A DNA stretch of 42,619 nucleotides from JAITWN01 sp964388175 (lineage in GTDB: Bacteria > Pseudomonadota > Gammaproteobacteria > SZUA-140): assembly GCA_964388175.1 (NCBI GenBank), contig CAYLYS010000014.1, positions 1 to 42,619 on the forward strand. The letters run 5' to 3'. Under the pieces are notes generated by a model. That model did not search any database. It was not told the origin of the DNA and saw only the letters and a list, made by a program, of their open reading frames with translations. This document shows positions 25,578 through 34,561 of this stretch, in pieces; the first letter of the stretch is position 1; each line of letters opens with the position of its first letter. The translations under genes were made by a program, and so were the position numbers.

Positions 25578-26585
25578 TTACGTTCCTCCCACCAGATTCT
25601 CCGGCGCACCACGCAGGAAAGCTTCGATATTGTCGACCGTGGTGTGCACGATGCGCTCCACCGCTTCGCGCGTGTTGAAAGCGCTGTGCGGCGTGATGAC
25701 GACATTGCGCAGGTGCAGCAGTACGTGATCGGCCAGCAGCGTTTCCAGATCGTGCTGACGGGTGAAGAAGGAGCGCAGCAGCTCCGCCTCCTCGCGGATG
25801 GCGGGCTCCTCCGGCAGCACGTCGAGCCCGGCCGCGGCCACGGTGCCGTCGGCCAGCGCCTGCAGCAGCGCCTTCACGTCGAGCACGTTACCGCGCGCCG
25901 TGTTGATCACCACCACGCCCCGCTTCATCAGGGCAAACTCTGCCGTCCCGATCAGCGCGTGCGTACTGCTGTCGCCCGGCACGTGCAGCGAAACGACATC
26001 GGATTCACGCAGCAGCGTGGACAAATCGACATAAGCGAAACCGAGCTCGCGCGCCGCCTGTTCATCCGGCCGCACATCGCAGGCGAGTACACGCATGCCG
26101 AAGCCGCGTGCGATGCGCGCCGCGCAGCGGCCGATCCGGCCGGTGCCGATGATGCCCATGGTGCGGCCACACAGATCGAAACCCTGCAGCCCACGCGAAG
26201 AAAAATCACCCTGGCGGGTCCGCGCGACGGCCTCGGGAATGCGGTGGCTGATCGCCAGCAACAGTGCGAACACGTGTTCCGCGACCGTGTTCTCGCCGTA
26301 GCTCGGCACATTGCCGACGCGTATGCCCCGCTCACGGCAACAGGCAAGATCGATATGGTCGAATCCGGTCGAACGCGTGGCGATGAACCTGAGCCGTTCG
26401 AAGCGCTGCAGGGCGGCGCGGTCGAGCGCCGAATAGATGAAGGGCGCAACGATGTCGGCATCGGCGTGGCGCACGATGTTCTCGCCGTCGAGCGGATGCG
26501 GCTCGAACACCAGTTCGTGCGCGCTCTGCAGATGCTCGAAATGCGGACGCTCCCAGCCCTCGGATTCGAAAACGACGATCTTCAT
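25578..26585 (-). CDS. D-isomer-specific 2-hydroxyacid dehydrogenase (D-lactate dehydrogenase-like)
   Basis: The 335-residue NAD-dependent enzyme has the family layout: N-terminal half-domain, then GRTMGIIGTGRIGRCAARIA (dinucleotide fold), and the catalytic triad Arg in NTARGNVLD, Glu in GLDVLPEEP and His in TPHSAFNT. It interconverts a 2-oxoacid and a D-2-hydroxyacid. The VLPEEPAIREEAELLRSFF region, including a long insert before TPHSAF, resembles D-lactate dehydrogenases. The substrate is not proven. The start is ATG at 26585. It lies 78 bp downstream of srkA on the same strand. Confidence 0.9.
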   Translation of the reverse strand: MKIVVFESEGWERPHFEHLQSAHELVFEPHPLDGENIVRHADADIVAPFIYSALDRAALQRFERLRFIATRSTGFDHIDLACCRERGIRVGNVPSYGENTVAEHVFALLLAISHRIPEAVARTRQGDFSSRGLQGFDLCGRTMGIIGTGRIGRCAARIARGFGMRVLACDVRPDEQAARELGFAYVDLSTLLRESDVVSLHVPGDSSTHALIGTAEFALMKRGVVVINTARGNVLDVKALLQALADGTVAAAGLDVLPEEPAIREEAELLRSFFTRQHDLETLLADHVLLHLRNVVITPHSAFNTREAVERIVHTTVDNIEAFLRGAPENLVGGT

Positions 26586-26663
26586 GTGCTCTCTTTGCCT
26601 GTTCGCACCCGGACGGACGCCCGGACACCCTGCAGGACGATCATCCGCGATGATGCCGCCCGC

Positions 26664-27644
26664 CTACAAGCCCGGCGGTGGCTCGTCCATCAGCGCCACC
26701 TGCTCGCGCAGTTCGAGAATGCGGTCCTGCCAGTAGTGCTGGCTGCCGAACCAGGGAAAAGCGGCCGGAAAGGCCGGATCGTGCCAGCGGCGCGCGATCC
26801 AGGCCGAATAATGAATCAGGCGCAGGGTGCGCAGCGCTTCGATCAGATGCAGCTCGCGGCGATCGAAATCGTGGAAATCCCCATAGCCGTCGAGAATGCA
26901 GACGAGTTGCCGCGTCATTTCCTCGCGTTCGCCCGAGAGCAGCATCCACAGATCCTGCATCGCCGGTCCCATGCGGCTGTCGTCGAAATCGACGAAGTGC
27001 GGCCCTTCCTCGTCCCACAGCACATTGCCGGCGTAGCAATCGCCGTGCAGCCGCAGCAGGCGCGGCGCCCCGGCGCGCTCGTAACAGCGCGCGACGCCTG
27101 CCAGCGCCTGCGCCGAAACGCCCTCCCACACTTTCAGCAGATCGCGGGGAATGCAGTCCGCGCCGAGCAGGTAGGTACGCGGCTCGTGTCCGAAAGTCTG
27201 CGCGTCGAGCACCGGCCGCGCGTGATAGGGACGCACCGCGCCGAGCGCATGGATGCGGCCGAGGAATCGGCCCATCCATTCCAGCGTATCGGGCACGGCG
27301 AACTCCGGCGCCCGACCGCGCTGACGCGGATACACGGCGATGCGATGACCGTCGCAGTGATGCAGCGTGCGTCCGTGCAGCGACAGCGGCGCAACGACCG
27401 GAATCTCGTGCTCGGCCAGCGTCTGCACGAATTCGTGCTCTTCCAGGATCGCCTCATCGGACCAGCGTCCGGGGCGGTAGAATTTGGCGATCAGCGGCGG
27501 CGCATCCTCCATGCCGATCTGATAGACGCGGTTCTCGTAGCTGTTGAGCGTCAGCACGTGTCCGTCGCCGCGCACACCGAGATGCTCCAGCGCGTCCAGC
27601 ACGCGATCGGGGCCCAGCCCGGCATAGGGTATTTCCGTCGTCAT
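26664..27644 (-). CDS. srkA: Stress-response Ser/Thr protein kinase SrkA (YihE) family
   Basis: The 326-residue protein has an aminoglycoside-phosphotransferase/choline-kinase-like fold. It shows LNSYENRVYQIG (nucleotide loop), LIAKFYRP with the ATP Lys, the catalytic LHGDCYAGNVLW (Asp and Asn) and metal-binding FVDFDDSRMGP. YihE of E. coli counters death after envelope and oxidative stress, and in many genomes it is near dsbA. Here dsbA is not adjacent; the gene is divergent from a peroxiredoxin, an oxidative-stress neighbour. The start is ATG at 27644 and the length matches the family. Confidence 0.95.
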   Translation of the reverse strand: MTTEIPYAGLGPDRVLDALEHLGVRGDGHVLTLNSYENRVYQIGMEDAPPLIAKFYRPGRWSDEAILEEHEFVQTLAEHEIPVVAPLSLHGRTLHHCDGHRIAVYPRQRGRAPEFAVPDTLEWMGRFLGRIHALGAVRPYHARPVLDAQTFGHEPRTYLLGADCIPRDLLKVWEGVSAQALAGVARCYERAGAPRLLRLHGDCYAGNVLWDEEGPHFVDFDDSRMGPAMQDLWMLLSGEREEMTRQLVCILDGYGDFHDFDRRELHLIEALRTLRLIHYSAWIARRWHDPAFPAAFPWFGSQHYWQDRILELREQVALMDEPPPGL

Positions 27645-27689
27645 CGCCGCCCGCCTTCCGGCCGTCGCCAGTCTCGTCTGAAGCTACTG

Positions 27690-27755
27690 AAGTAAATCAT
27701 AAAATAAATATAATTTATTGTTATATATATAGTTAAATAAATAATATCCACGCAT
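27690..27755 (+). promoter_or_regulatory. AT-rich divergent promoter region (srkA / peroxiredoxin)
   Basis: About 65 bases of almost pure A/T stand out against the GC-rich background. For the peroxiredoxin a -35 TTGTTA (27718-27723) and -10 TAATAT (27742-27747) with an 18-bp spacer can be drawn. The region also contains TATAAT-like boxes on the other strand for srkA. Several promoters or an H-NS-like/IHF-type binding site are possible. Confidence 0.55.
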
Positions 27756-27841
27756 TCCCGCAGCCGTGGCGAGCGCCGCCGGTTCATGCTAGGCTCTGAA
27801 TCTTTCCCCCGCATCAACCGTCTTTCAGGAGAAACCGAATC

Positions 27842-28501
27842 ATGTCTTTGCACATAGGCGATATCGCGCCGGACTTCACTGCCGAGACCACACAGGGGAC
27901 GATCCGTTTCCACGACTGGATCGGCGATGGCTGGGCCATCCTGTTCTCTCACCCCAAGGATTTTACGCCGGTCTGCACCACCGAACTCGGCTATATGGCA
28001 GGACTGAAACCGGAATTCGATCGCCGCAACACCAAGATCATCGGTCTCAGCGTGGATCCGGTGAGCGATCACACCCGCTGGGTCAGCGACATCGAGGAAA
28101 CACAGGGACACAAAGTCACCTATCCGCTGATCGGTGACAAGGATCTGAGCGTGGCGAAACTCTACGACATGATCCACCCCAATGCCAGCGGCTCCGCCAA
28201 AGAGCGCACGGCGGCGGACAATGCCACGGTACGTTCGGTTTTCATCGTCGGCCCGGACAAGGCCATCAAGGTCATCCTGACCTACCCGATGAGCACCGGC
28301 CGCAACTTCCAGGAAGTGCTGCGCATACTCGATTCGGTACAGCTCACCGCCAGGCACAAGGTCGCCACGCCGGTGAACTGGAACCCGGGTGAGGATGTCA
28401 TCATCCCGCCGTCGGTGCCCGACGATGAAGCCCGCCGGCAGTATCCGGACGGCTGGCGCACGCTCAAACCTTATCTTCGTATCGTGCCGCAGCCGAAATA
28501 A
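27842..28501 (+). CDS. 1-Cys peroxiredoxin (Prx6/AhpC-TSA family)
   Basis: The 219-residue enzyme reduces hydroperoxides. The peroxidatic Cys45 is in HPKDFTPVCTTELG, and the Prx6-type C-terminal domain is full length (NWNPGEDVIIPPSV, then WRTLKPYLRIVPQP). No resolving Cys is obvious, which fits 1-Cys action with an outside thiol donor. It has its own AT-rich promoter and a strong terminator, so it is monocistronic. The start is ATG at 27842, with AGGAGA ten bases upstream. Confidence 0.97.
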   Translation: MSLHIGDIAPDFTAETTQGTIRFHDWIGDGWAILFSHPKDFTPVCTTELGYMAGLKPEFDRRNTKIIGLSVDPVSDHTRWVSDIEETQGHKVTYPLIGDKDLSVAKLYDMIHPNASGSAKERTAADNATVRSVFIVGPDKAIKVILTYPMSTGRNFQEVLRILDSVQLTARHKVATPVNWNPGEDVIIPPSVPDDEARRQYPDGWRTLKPYLRIVPQPK

Positions 28502-28520
28502 GGCCGTCACGTTTTCCTCG

Positions 28521-28546
28521 AAGGCGCCGCGAGGCGCCTTTTTTTT
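28521..28546 (+). terminator. Intrinsic terminator of the peroxiredoxin gene
   Basis: AAGGCGCC (28521-28528) pairs perfectly with GGCGCCTT (28533-28540) around GCGA, followed by a run of eight T (28539-28546). This is the clearest Rho-independent terminator in the window. Confidence 0.93.
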
Positions 28547-28866
28547 GCGCGCATGGCCAAAAAGGGTAACCCGATGCGCACGCACCGGGCACCGGGTGCC
28601 GAACCTGCCGCCGCGTGAGTATCAGGGAAGTGCTGCTATATGTGCGGTGCGACGGGCACCGATGCTGATGCGATCAGTGCTGTCGGACCGGAGAAGGAAA
28701 AACCGAGCTGGCCCGTGCCGTGTGTCATCGGCAGCGCACCAATGCCGCACTGGATACACTGCATGCCGAGCATCGGCGCGGGACACCGGCTGGCCCAGTC
28801 GGTGCCCGGTGCGATGCCCACAGGAATGTCCGACACGGTATCCTTTTCTGCCCGATGGCCGCATGG
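28547..28866. other. Non-coding stretch left of the 12-bp repeat cluster
   Basis: No convincing gene on either strand. Contains a GGCACC/GGTGCC inverted repeat near 28590 and scattered GATGC/GCATC words. Short open frames overlap on both strands, including one with a CxxC-like MQCIQCG on the minus strand, but none has a ribosome-binding site or a recognised relative. Confidence 0.5.
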
Positions 28867-28937
28867 CCCGGCAACCACCCGGCATCATTCCCCGCATCGC
28901 TCCCGGTATCACTCTCGGTATCACTCTCGGCACCGCG
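28867..28937. repeat. 12-bp tandem repeat, six units (consensus CCCGGYATCNCT)
   Basis: Units at 28878-28889, 28890-28901, 28902-28913, 28914-28925 and 28926-28937, preceded by a degenerate unit at 28867-28877. The best copies are CCCGGTATCACT (28902) and CTCGGTATCACT (28914). The consensus matches the clusters on both sides of the FGGY kinase gene. It lies 37 bp past the end of the giant lipoprotein gene. Confidence 0.9.
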
Positions 28938-28973
28938 CATGCGCGCCAGCGGTTTCCCGAATGCGGAACGGGG

Positions 28974-31900
28974 CTACGGCTGGCGGATCAGCACCAGGAT
29001 CCCGCGTCCCTGCCGCGTGTCGTCGTCGCTGTTGCTGCCGGTCGCAAGCGCAATGAAATCGCCATTCCGGGATACCGCACCCTGTCCCGTGATGGCTTCG
29101 CCGCCGATCGCCAGAACCATCGTCACCCTGCCGTTCGCGAGTACATTGTAGCTACCGGACGAGAGCCCCTGCTCCCCGGACTGTGACAGCAGCGACGGCG
29201 CCGGCCCGGCGAGCGCGCCGTTGGCGATGGTCTGGACACCGATGGCAAAGTCATCCCCGGCGAAACCGCCGGCGGTGCTGGAAATGCCGGTGAATTCATT
29301 GACGATGACGATAGCGAACGACGCGCCATCCTCGCGCGAGAACGCCAGGTTGCCCGCGGCAACCGAGCCGCTGGCCGTGATGCCGGCGGTAGCGAGCTCC
29401 GCAGCGGCCGCATCGATCCCGGCCTGAACGTCCTCGGCCGTTACGGTCTGACCGACATCCGTCGCCGTGAAGCCGAACACCGGCACGCCCCCGACCGTCA
29501 GTGACCAGGTCTCGTCGGCGGCGCCGGAGGCACCGGCGTCGAAGACGCCGGATTCACCCGAGGCATTGATGCCGACCGCCTGGCCGTTGTCGATGTCGTG
29601 CGCCGCACCCGGCGCGAAGTCTGCGCCCGCGAAGCCGCCGGCCGACAACGCCGTATCGCCGAAGGTATTGACGATGACGATGGTGAAATCGGCACCATCG
29701 GCCCGGGTGAACACCAAGTCCCCGCTCTCGGCGCTGCCGGTGAAGCCGATGCCTGCTGTGTTCAGCGCCGCCGTATTGGCAGCGATCCCCGCCTGCACGT
29801 CCGCGGCCGTTACGCTCTGACCGATCGTGGCCGAGGTCAGGCTGAACAGTTCGACCCCGCCGACCGTCAGCGCATAGGTCTGGCCCGGCTCGCTCGCGAC
29901 CGCCGCCCCGAACGCACCCGACGGACCGGACTGCGCCGCAACCGCCTCGATCGCGCCGGCACCGTTGTCGATCTCCCGCTCACCGGCGGCAAAATCCCCG
30001 CCCGCGAAGCCGCCGGCCGACAGCGCCGTATCGTCGAAGGTATTGACGATGACGATGGTGAAATCGGCACCATCGGCCCGGGTGAACACCAAGTCCCCGC
30101 TCTCGGCGCTGCCGGTGAAGCCGATGCCGGCCGTGTTCAGCGCCGCCGTATTGGCGACGATCCCCGCCTGCACGTCCGCAGCCGTCACGCTCTGACCGAT
30201 CGCGCTCGCGCTGACACTGAACAGCCCGACGCCGCCGACCGTCAGCGCATAGCTCTGACCCGCCTCGGTCGCGACCGCCGCTCCGAACGCGCCTGACGAT
30301 AGCGACGTCGTCGCTATCGCCGAGACCGCTTCCTGACCGCGATCGATCGCAGGGGCGCCGGGCTGGAAATCCGCGCCGGCAAAACCGCCTGGCAGCGCGA
30401 AATCATTGGTCACGACGATGCTGAAAGCCGCGCCATCGGCCCGGGTGAACACCAGATCTTCGCCGGCGACCGTACCACTGACTTCCACACCCGCGATGTT
30501 GAGTGCTGCCTCGGCACCATTGACGCCGACCTGAACGGCTGCGATATCGACGATCTCGTCGGCTGCCGACGATGTGACATCGAGGACAGAGACCCCGCCG
30601 ACCACGAGCGCAAAGCGCTCGCCGGCGGCGCCCGATGTCGCGGGCAGGAACGTTCCGGACGCAAGCGATGCGTTCGGCACCGCATCCTGAGCCACGGTGC
30701 CGCCGGTGATCGTGTTCGTTCCGGTTTCGAAATCCGTGCCGGCAAAACCACCGGCCGCGCCATCGACCCCGCCGAAAGTGTTCGTCGCCGAGATCGTGAA
30801 CGGCAGACCCGCGGTCTGCGTGAAGGCGAGGTTGCCGCCGGCCACCGTGCCGCTGACGGCGATATCAACCGCTTCCAGCGCGGCAAGCGCGGCGGTGACA
30901 CCATTCTGGACGTCGCCGGCCGTCACGGTATCGCCGATCGCCGTGGACGTGAAGGCGAACACCGTGACACCGCCGACCGCGAGCGTGAACGTCTCGCCGG
31001 CGTCTCCCGCGGTCGCTGTCGTGAACGGACCCGAGACGCCCGACGCATTCGGCGTTGCACTCTGCGCTTCGGTGCCGCCATCGATCGGATTCGTTCCGGT
31101 CGCGAAATCCGTGCCGGCGAAGCCGCCGGCCGCGCCATCGACTCCGCCGAAGGTATTCGTCATCAGGATCGTGAACGGCAGGCCCGCGGTCTGCGTGAAG
31201 GCGAGATTGCCGCCGGCGACCGTGCCGCCGACCTCGATATCGATCGCCTCCAGCGCCGCGAGCGCGGCGGTGACACCGCCCTGAACGTCGCCCGCCGTCA
31301 CGGTATCGCCGGTCGCCGTGGACGTGAAGGTGAACACCGTGACGCCGCCGACCGTGAGCGTGAACGTCTCGCCGGCCTCTCCCGCGGTCGCCGTCGTGAA
31401 CGCGCCGGACGCGCCCGATGCGTTCGGCACGAGCGCAGCGGCATTGTCGATCGTGTGGCTGCCGGCGGCAAAATCGCTTCCCGCGAAACCGCCCGCCGCG
31501 CTCGCCGTGCCGGTGAACGCGTTGACGACCTCTATATCGAACGCCGCGCCGTTGACCTTGGTGAACGCCAGATCGCCGTCGGCGACCGTACCGCTGACCT
31601 CGATGCCGGCATCGACCAGCGCGAACCGGGTGTTGGCATCGTCGAGACCGGCCTGGATGTCTTCCGCCGCGACCGTATCGCCGCCGGCCGCCGAGGTGAA
31701 TGTGAATACGGTGACGCCATCGACGGCCAGCGCGAAGGTTTCACCGGCGGCGCCGGCGGTTGCGGCCATGAACGTGCCGGAGTCACCCGAGGCATTCGCT
31801 TCCGCGCCGGTCTCGCCGCGGGCCGCGGCGACATCGAGCCGCGCGAGCTTGCGGAACAGCGTGCCGGCGGAGACGCCGCCCTGGCCGTCGAGGTTCAGGG

Positions 31901-33641
31901 TGCCGTAACGGATCCCGGTCTCGACGAATGCGCGGGGCGGTGCGGTTTCCGGATCCCGCGAGAAATAGCCGCCGTAACCGACGACGTTGTAGGTGCCGGA
32001 CAGATCGGCGGCAGCCATCTCTTCCGCCTGCCTGATCGCGATCGAAAACGAGCGCTCGGTCGCCGTCACCGGCTCATCGAAGCCGCCGGAGAACATATTG
32101 ACGCCGAGGATTTCGCCGTCGCGCTCGCCATCGGTCGATGTATTGCCCCAGCCGAGCATGGCGCCGGTCTCGCTCCTGAACTGTATGAGTCCGGTGCTCT
32201 GCAGCACGAGATACAGATCATTCTGCAGATCCGCGCCGGCGCTCGCGCTGATGGCGTAATCGGAAAGATCGAGGCGGAGGCTGTCGGTGACGGTATCCGA
32301 CACCCGCGCGCCGTAGCTTCTGGGGATGTCGTCGAAATTGTGGGTTTGCGGCGTGCTGTCAAAGGTCGACGTACCGACGGCGGTGGTCAGGGTCACGGTA
32401 TTCTCGCCGGCCCCTGCGCCCTTCAGCGCGTGCTGCAGCCGTATCTCATGATAGGCCGTCGTATCACCGTCCGCGGGATCGAACAGGGTGAGATCGGGCA
32501 AGCTCTGTCCGAGGCCGGTCTGCCGCCAGCGCGTCGCATACCGCAGGCCCATGCCCGAGATCGACGGCGCGTCGTCGACGCGCAAGGTGTAATCGATCGG
32601 ATAGATCAGCAGACCGCCGCTCTGGGTAGTGGCGCCGATGCCGGCGACCGCGAGCGACGGACTGGCGACGTCGGCGACCACGAGCTGGCGCTTGCCGTTG
32701 ACGACATGCTGCACCGTACCCAGGTCCGACACGAAAGGATAGGCATTGGGGAACAATGCCCCGCTGGGATACAGCGTGGAGACGGCGTCGAAATCGTGCA
32801 GGAACTTGCCGACCGCGATCAGTCCGATCGACGGGATGTCGCGATTGGCAAAAATCATCGGACCCTGTCCGCCGGCGATCTCGATGCCGCCCGGTGCGTC
32901 CTCCACCGGCACCACGAACGGATCGCGCAGCGCCGTCGCGTACTCGACGACGCTGTAATCGCCGGAGCGCAGCACGGCGTCGTTGCCGGATGTCGAGAAG
33001 GAGACGACCAGATCGGAGAAGATCGTGCCGGCCTCGTTCCGAATCGTCTGCACGGCGGTATCGAAATCCAGCCCGGCGACATCGACATCCATCGATATCA
33101 GCACGGCGTGCAGGGCCGCCACTTCCTGGATCAGAAAATTTTCGAGCACGACGCCGCCGCCGAGGCTGCCGAGCACCGTCGCGGTCACGACCTCGGACGC
33201 CGGCGAGATGTCGACGACCTCACCGGTGACGATCGCGCGCATTTGATCGGTCTCCCCGACCACCCGCACCGCATACTCACTGGCGGCACCGATCGTCGGG
33301 AAATCGGCGAACGTATAGATACCGTTGCCATTGGTGGTCGTCGTACTCACGACCGCACCGTTGCCGAGCTGCACCAGCTCGACCGTCGCGCCCGCGACCG
33401 GCGCGAGGCCGACGATGTCGGCATAGACCGTTCCGAATACCCACGAGGCGAGATTCGACAGCACGCCGCCTGGCTGCATCGCGACGAACTGTTCGCTGTC
33501 CCCGGCCGGCGCACTCACCGTGCCGGTGATCGTCATCGTCGTGGATTGACTGAAGGAGGGAATATCGCCGTCGCTGCATCCGGCAAGCGCCAGGGCGAGG
33601 AAGGAGAGGCCGCAAGCCGATCGAATCAATTTCCGCTTCAT
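28974..33641 (-). CDS. Large repeat-containing outer-membrane or surface lipoprotein
   Basis: The 1555-residue product has a lipoprotein signal (MKRKLIRSACGLSFLALALAGC), so Cys22 is the lipidated residue. Residues 34-170 include a carboxypeptidase-regulatory-like beta fold (GATVELVQLGNGAVVSTTT, then GIYTFADFP). A middle region to about 615 has no recognised domain. Seven repeats of 121-125 residues follow (about 616-1478), each with LTVGGVxVFxFTS, TAxDVQxGV, VSGTVAxGxLxFT and GGFAGxDF. The last 76 residues (SGSYNVLANGRVTMVL to ILVLIRQP) seem to complete a beta-barrel domain begun before the repeats at LSGTYNVVGYGGYFS. The start at 33641 has GGGGAG five bases upstream. No secretion gene is beside it. 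The role could be adhesion or cell-surface structure; this is not proven. Confidence 0.8.
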   Translation of the reverse strand: MKRKLIRSACGLSFLALALAGCSDGDIPSFSQSTTMTITGTVSAPAGDSEQFVAMQPGGVLSNLASWVFGTVYADIVGLAPVAGATVELVQLGNGAVVSTTTTNGNGIYTFADFPTIGAASEYAVRVVGETDQMRAIVTGEVVDISPASEVVTATVLGSLGGGVVLENFLIQEVAALHAVLISMDVDVAGLDFDTAVQTIRNEAGTIFSDLVVSFSTSGNDAVLRSGDYSVVEYATALRDPFVVPVEDAPGGIEIAGGQGPMIFANRDIPSIGLIAVGKFLHDFDAVSTLYPSGALFPNAYPFVSDLGTVQHVVNGKRQLVVADVASPSLAVAGIGATTQSGGLLIYPIDYTLRVDDAPSISGMGLRYATRWRQTGLGQSLPDLTLFDPADGDTTAYHEIRLQHALKGAGAGENTVTLTTAVGTSTFDSTPQTHNFDDIPRSYGARVSDTVTDSLRLDLSDYAISASAGADLQNDLYLVLQSTGLIQFRSETGAMLGWGNTSTDGERDGEILGVNMFSGGFDEPVTATERSFSIAIRQAEEMAAADLSGTYNVVGYGGYFSRDPETAPPRAFVETGIRYGTLNLDGQGGVSAGTLFRKLARLDVAAARGETGAEANASGDSGTFMAATAGAAGETFALAVDGVTVFTFTSAAGGDTVAAEDIQAGLDDANTRFALVDAGIEVSGTVADGDLAFTKVNGAAFDIEVVNAFTGTASAAGGFAGSDFAAGSHTIDNAAALVPNASGASGAFTTATAGEAGETFTLTVGGVTVFTFTSTATGDTVTAGDVQGGVTAALAALEAIDIEVGGTVAGGNLAFTQTAGLPFTILMTNTFGGVDGAAGGFAGTDFATGTNPIDGGTEAQSATPNASGVSGPFTTATAGDAGETFTLAVGGVTVFAFTSTAIGDTVTAGDVQNGVTAALAALEAVDIAVSGTVAGGNLAFTQTAGLPFTISATNTFGGVDGAAGGFAGTDFETGTNTITGGTVAQDAVPNASLASGTFLPATSGAAGERFALVVGGVSVLDVTSSAADEIVDIAAVQVGVNGAEAALNIAGVEVSGTVAGEDLVFTRADGAAFSIVVTNDFALPGGFAGADFQPGAPAIDRGQEAVSAIATTSLSSGAFGAAVATEAGQSYALTVGGVGLFSVSASAIGQSVTAADVQAGIVANTAALNTAGIGFTGSAESGDLVFTRADGADFTIVIVNTFDDTALSAGGFAGGDFAAGEREIDNGAGAIEAVAAQSGPSGAFGAAVASEPGQTYALTVGGVELFSLTSATIGQSVTAADVQAGIAANTAALNTAGIGFTGSAESGDLVFTRADGADFTIVIVNTFGDTALSAGGFAGADFAPGAAHDIDNGQAVGINASGESGVFDAGASGAADETWSLTVGGVPVFGFTATDVGQTVTAEDVQAGIDAAAAELATAGITASGSVAAGNLAFSREDGASFAIVIVNEFTGISSTAGGFAGDDFAIGVQTIANGALAGPAPSLLSQSGEQGLSSGSYNVLANGRVTMVLAIGGEAITGQGAVSRNGDFIALATGSNSDDDTRQGRGILVLIRQP
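29208..31796 (-). repeat. Seven in-frame repeats of 363-375 bp inside the lipoprotein gene
   Basis: Repeat starts on the minus strand (first base of each unit) are 31796, 31424, 31049, 30674, 30311, 29936 and 29567. Units 2-3 and 5-6 are closest to each other. Units 5 and 6 share an unbroken identical stretch of 94 bp (29660-29753 and 30035-30128), which shows recent duplication or gene conversion. Short-read assembly could collapse or expand such an array. Confidence 0.93.
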
Positions 33642-34360
33642 CGTGCTCCCCTGCTCACGCACCGGTGAAACCGCCACGGTAGCCAACGGCTGGACACGAC
33701 AAACGGCAGAGGGGGATTTTTTTCTCATCGGCTTTACACCTTTGCACGGACGCCTGCTCGAAGGTCCGCTGTCCGGGGATGTATGCTTTTTCGGCGGCGC
33801 TGATTCGACGGCGCCGATTCGACATCACTGATTCGACGGCACCGGCCGCATCTGTGTCATGCGGCAGGGACGTCCGCAATGATAGCCTATCGGCCATCGA
33901 CTGGCTGTCCGTTAAGATCATGTTCATCTCCGCGCGCCGGGCTGGCCGACGCACTGACGACACTCGATCCTTGAGCGGAAAATCTGGAAAGGCGTCGGCT
34001 ACCCGCCGCACGCAACTGCTGTTACATCCGGGGCCGAAATGATCCTGGAGCACAGCTCCAGGCTGCTCAAATCATACTGCATTGCCAGGCTGCCCGTCGG
34101 CATTAATATTTTACCGAAAGGGCATCATACCAGGGTTCCGCATCCGCGAAATCCTCCCCATCCAGCGCTCCCGGCAGCACGCGTAGCGCACCCAGCGCGG
34201 CGGCGCGATGTGGGTGCAGAGACGCGGCAGCGGGTGATGTCGCGCAGCCCGTCCGGACTGCACCCGATCATGGCGTTCTGCGCCGCGCTGCGCAGCGTTT
34301 GGCGGCTGGCACTCCTCTTGCTGCTGCTATCGCAGTAAACATTCATGGGAGTGCGCGATC
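33642..34360. other. 719-bp non-coding region between the lipoprotein gene and the NHEJ operon
   Basis: No supported gene. It holds the 14-bp triple repeat at 33802-33843 and a hairpin with arms CCTGGAGC (34044-34051) and GCTCCAGG (34055-34062). It must also contain divergent promoters for the lipoprotein gene and the DUF3008-ku operon, but I could not fix them. Confidence 0.6.
33802..33843. repeat. 14-bp tandem repeat, three units
   Basis: GATTCGACGGCGCC (33802-33815), GATTCGACATCACT (33816-33829) and GATTCGACGGCACC (33830-33843) follow each other without gaps. All share GATTCGAC. It lies 160 bp upstream of the lipoprotein start. Confidence 0.92.
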
Positions 34361-34552
34361 ATGCCCGCGAAGTCCAAAGCACAGCAGAAGGCCGCTGGCG
34401 CCGCCCTGTCGGCCAAGCGCGGCGACACGAAAAAATCCGGCCTGAAAGGCGCATCGCGCAGCATGTACGAATCGATGTCCGAGCAGAAGCTGAAGGAGAT
34501 GGCTTCAACGCCGCGCAAGGGCAAACCCGAGAAGGCGGCGAAACACAGCTAG
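34361..34552 (+). CDS. Small basic DUF3008-family protein
   Basis: The 63-residue protein MPAKSKAQQKAAGAALSAKR... is an easily recognised DUF3008 member, with the family's GLKGASRSMYESMSEQKLKEMA core and the STPRKGKPEKAAKHS tail. It is Lys-rich, without membrane segment or Cys. Function is unknown; its charge suggests nucleic-acid association. GGGAG lies nine bases before the ATG. The Ku gene starts 9 bp after its stop, so it is the first gene of the NHEJ operon here. Confidence 0.92.
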   Translation: MPAKSKAQQKAAGAALSAKRGDTKKSGLKGASRSMYESMSEQKLKEMASTPRKGKPEKAAKHS

Positions 34553-34561
34553 CGGAGACGG

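Noticed and set aside
28636..29056. Small open frames in the gap after the peroxiredoxin gene
   Set aside because: Frames overlap on both strands, run into the 12-bp repeats, and lack ribosome-binding sites.
31455..33668. 737-codon open frame antisense to the lipoprotein gene
   Set aside because: Arg/Asp/Gly-rich shadow; the minus frame has a lipoprotein signal, a ribosome-binding site and conserved repeats.
34039..34338. Open frame of 99 codons ahead of the DUF3008 gene
   Set aside because: Low-complexity, with a Leu run only at the end, no ribosome-binding site and no conservation signal.
33642..34360. tRNA or small RNA gene in the 719-bp gap
   Set aside because: No cloverleaf-like fold or T-loop consensus was found; only a short hairpin and a 14-bp repeat are visible.
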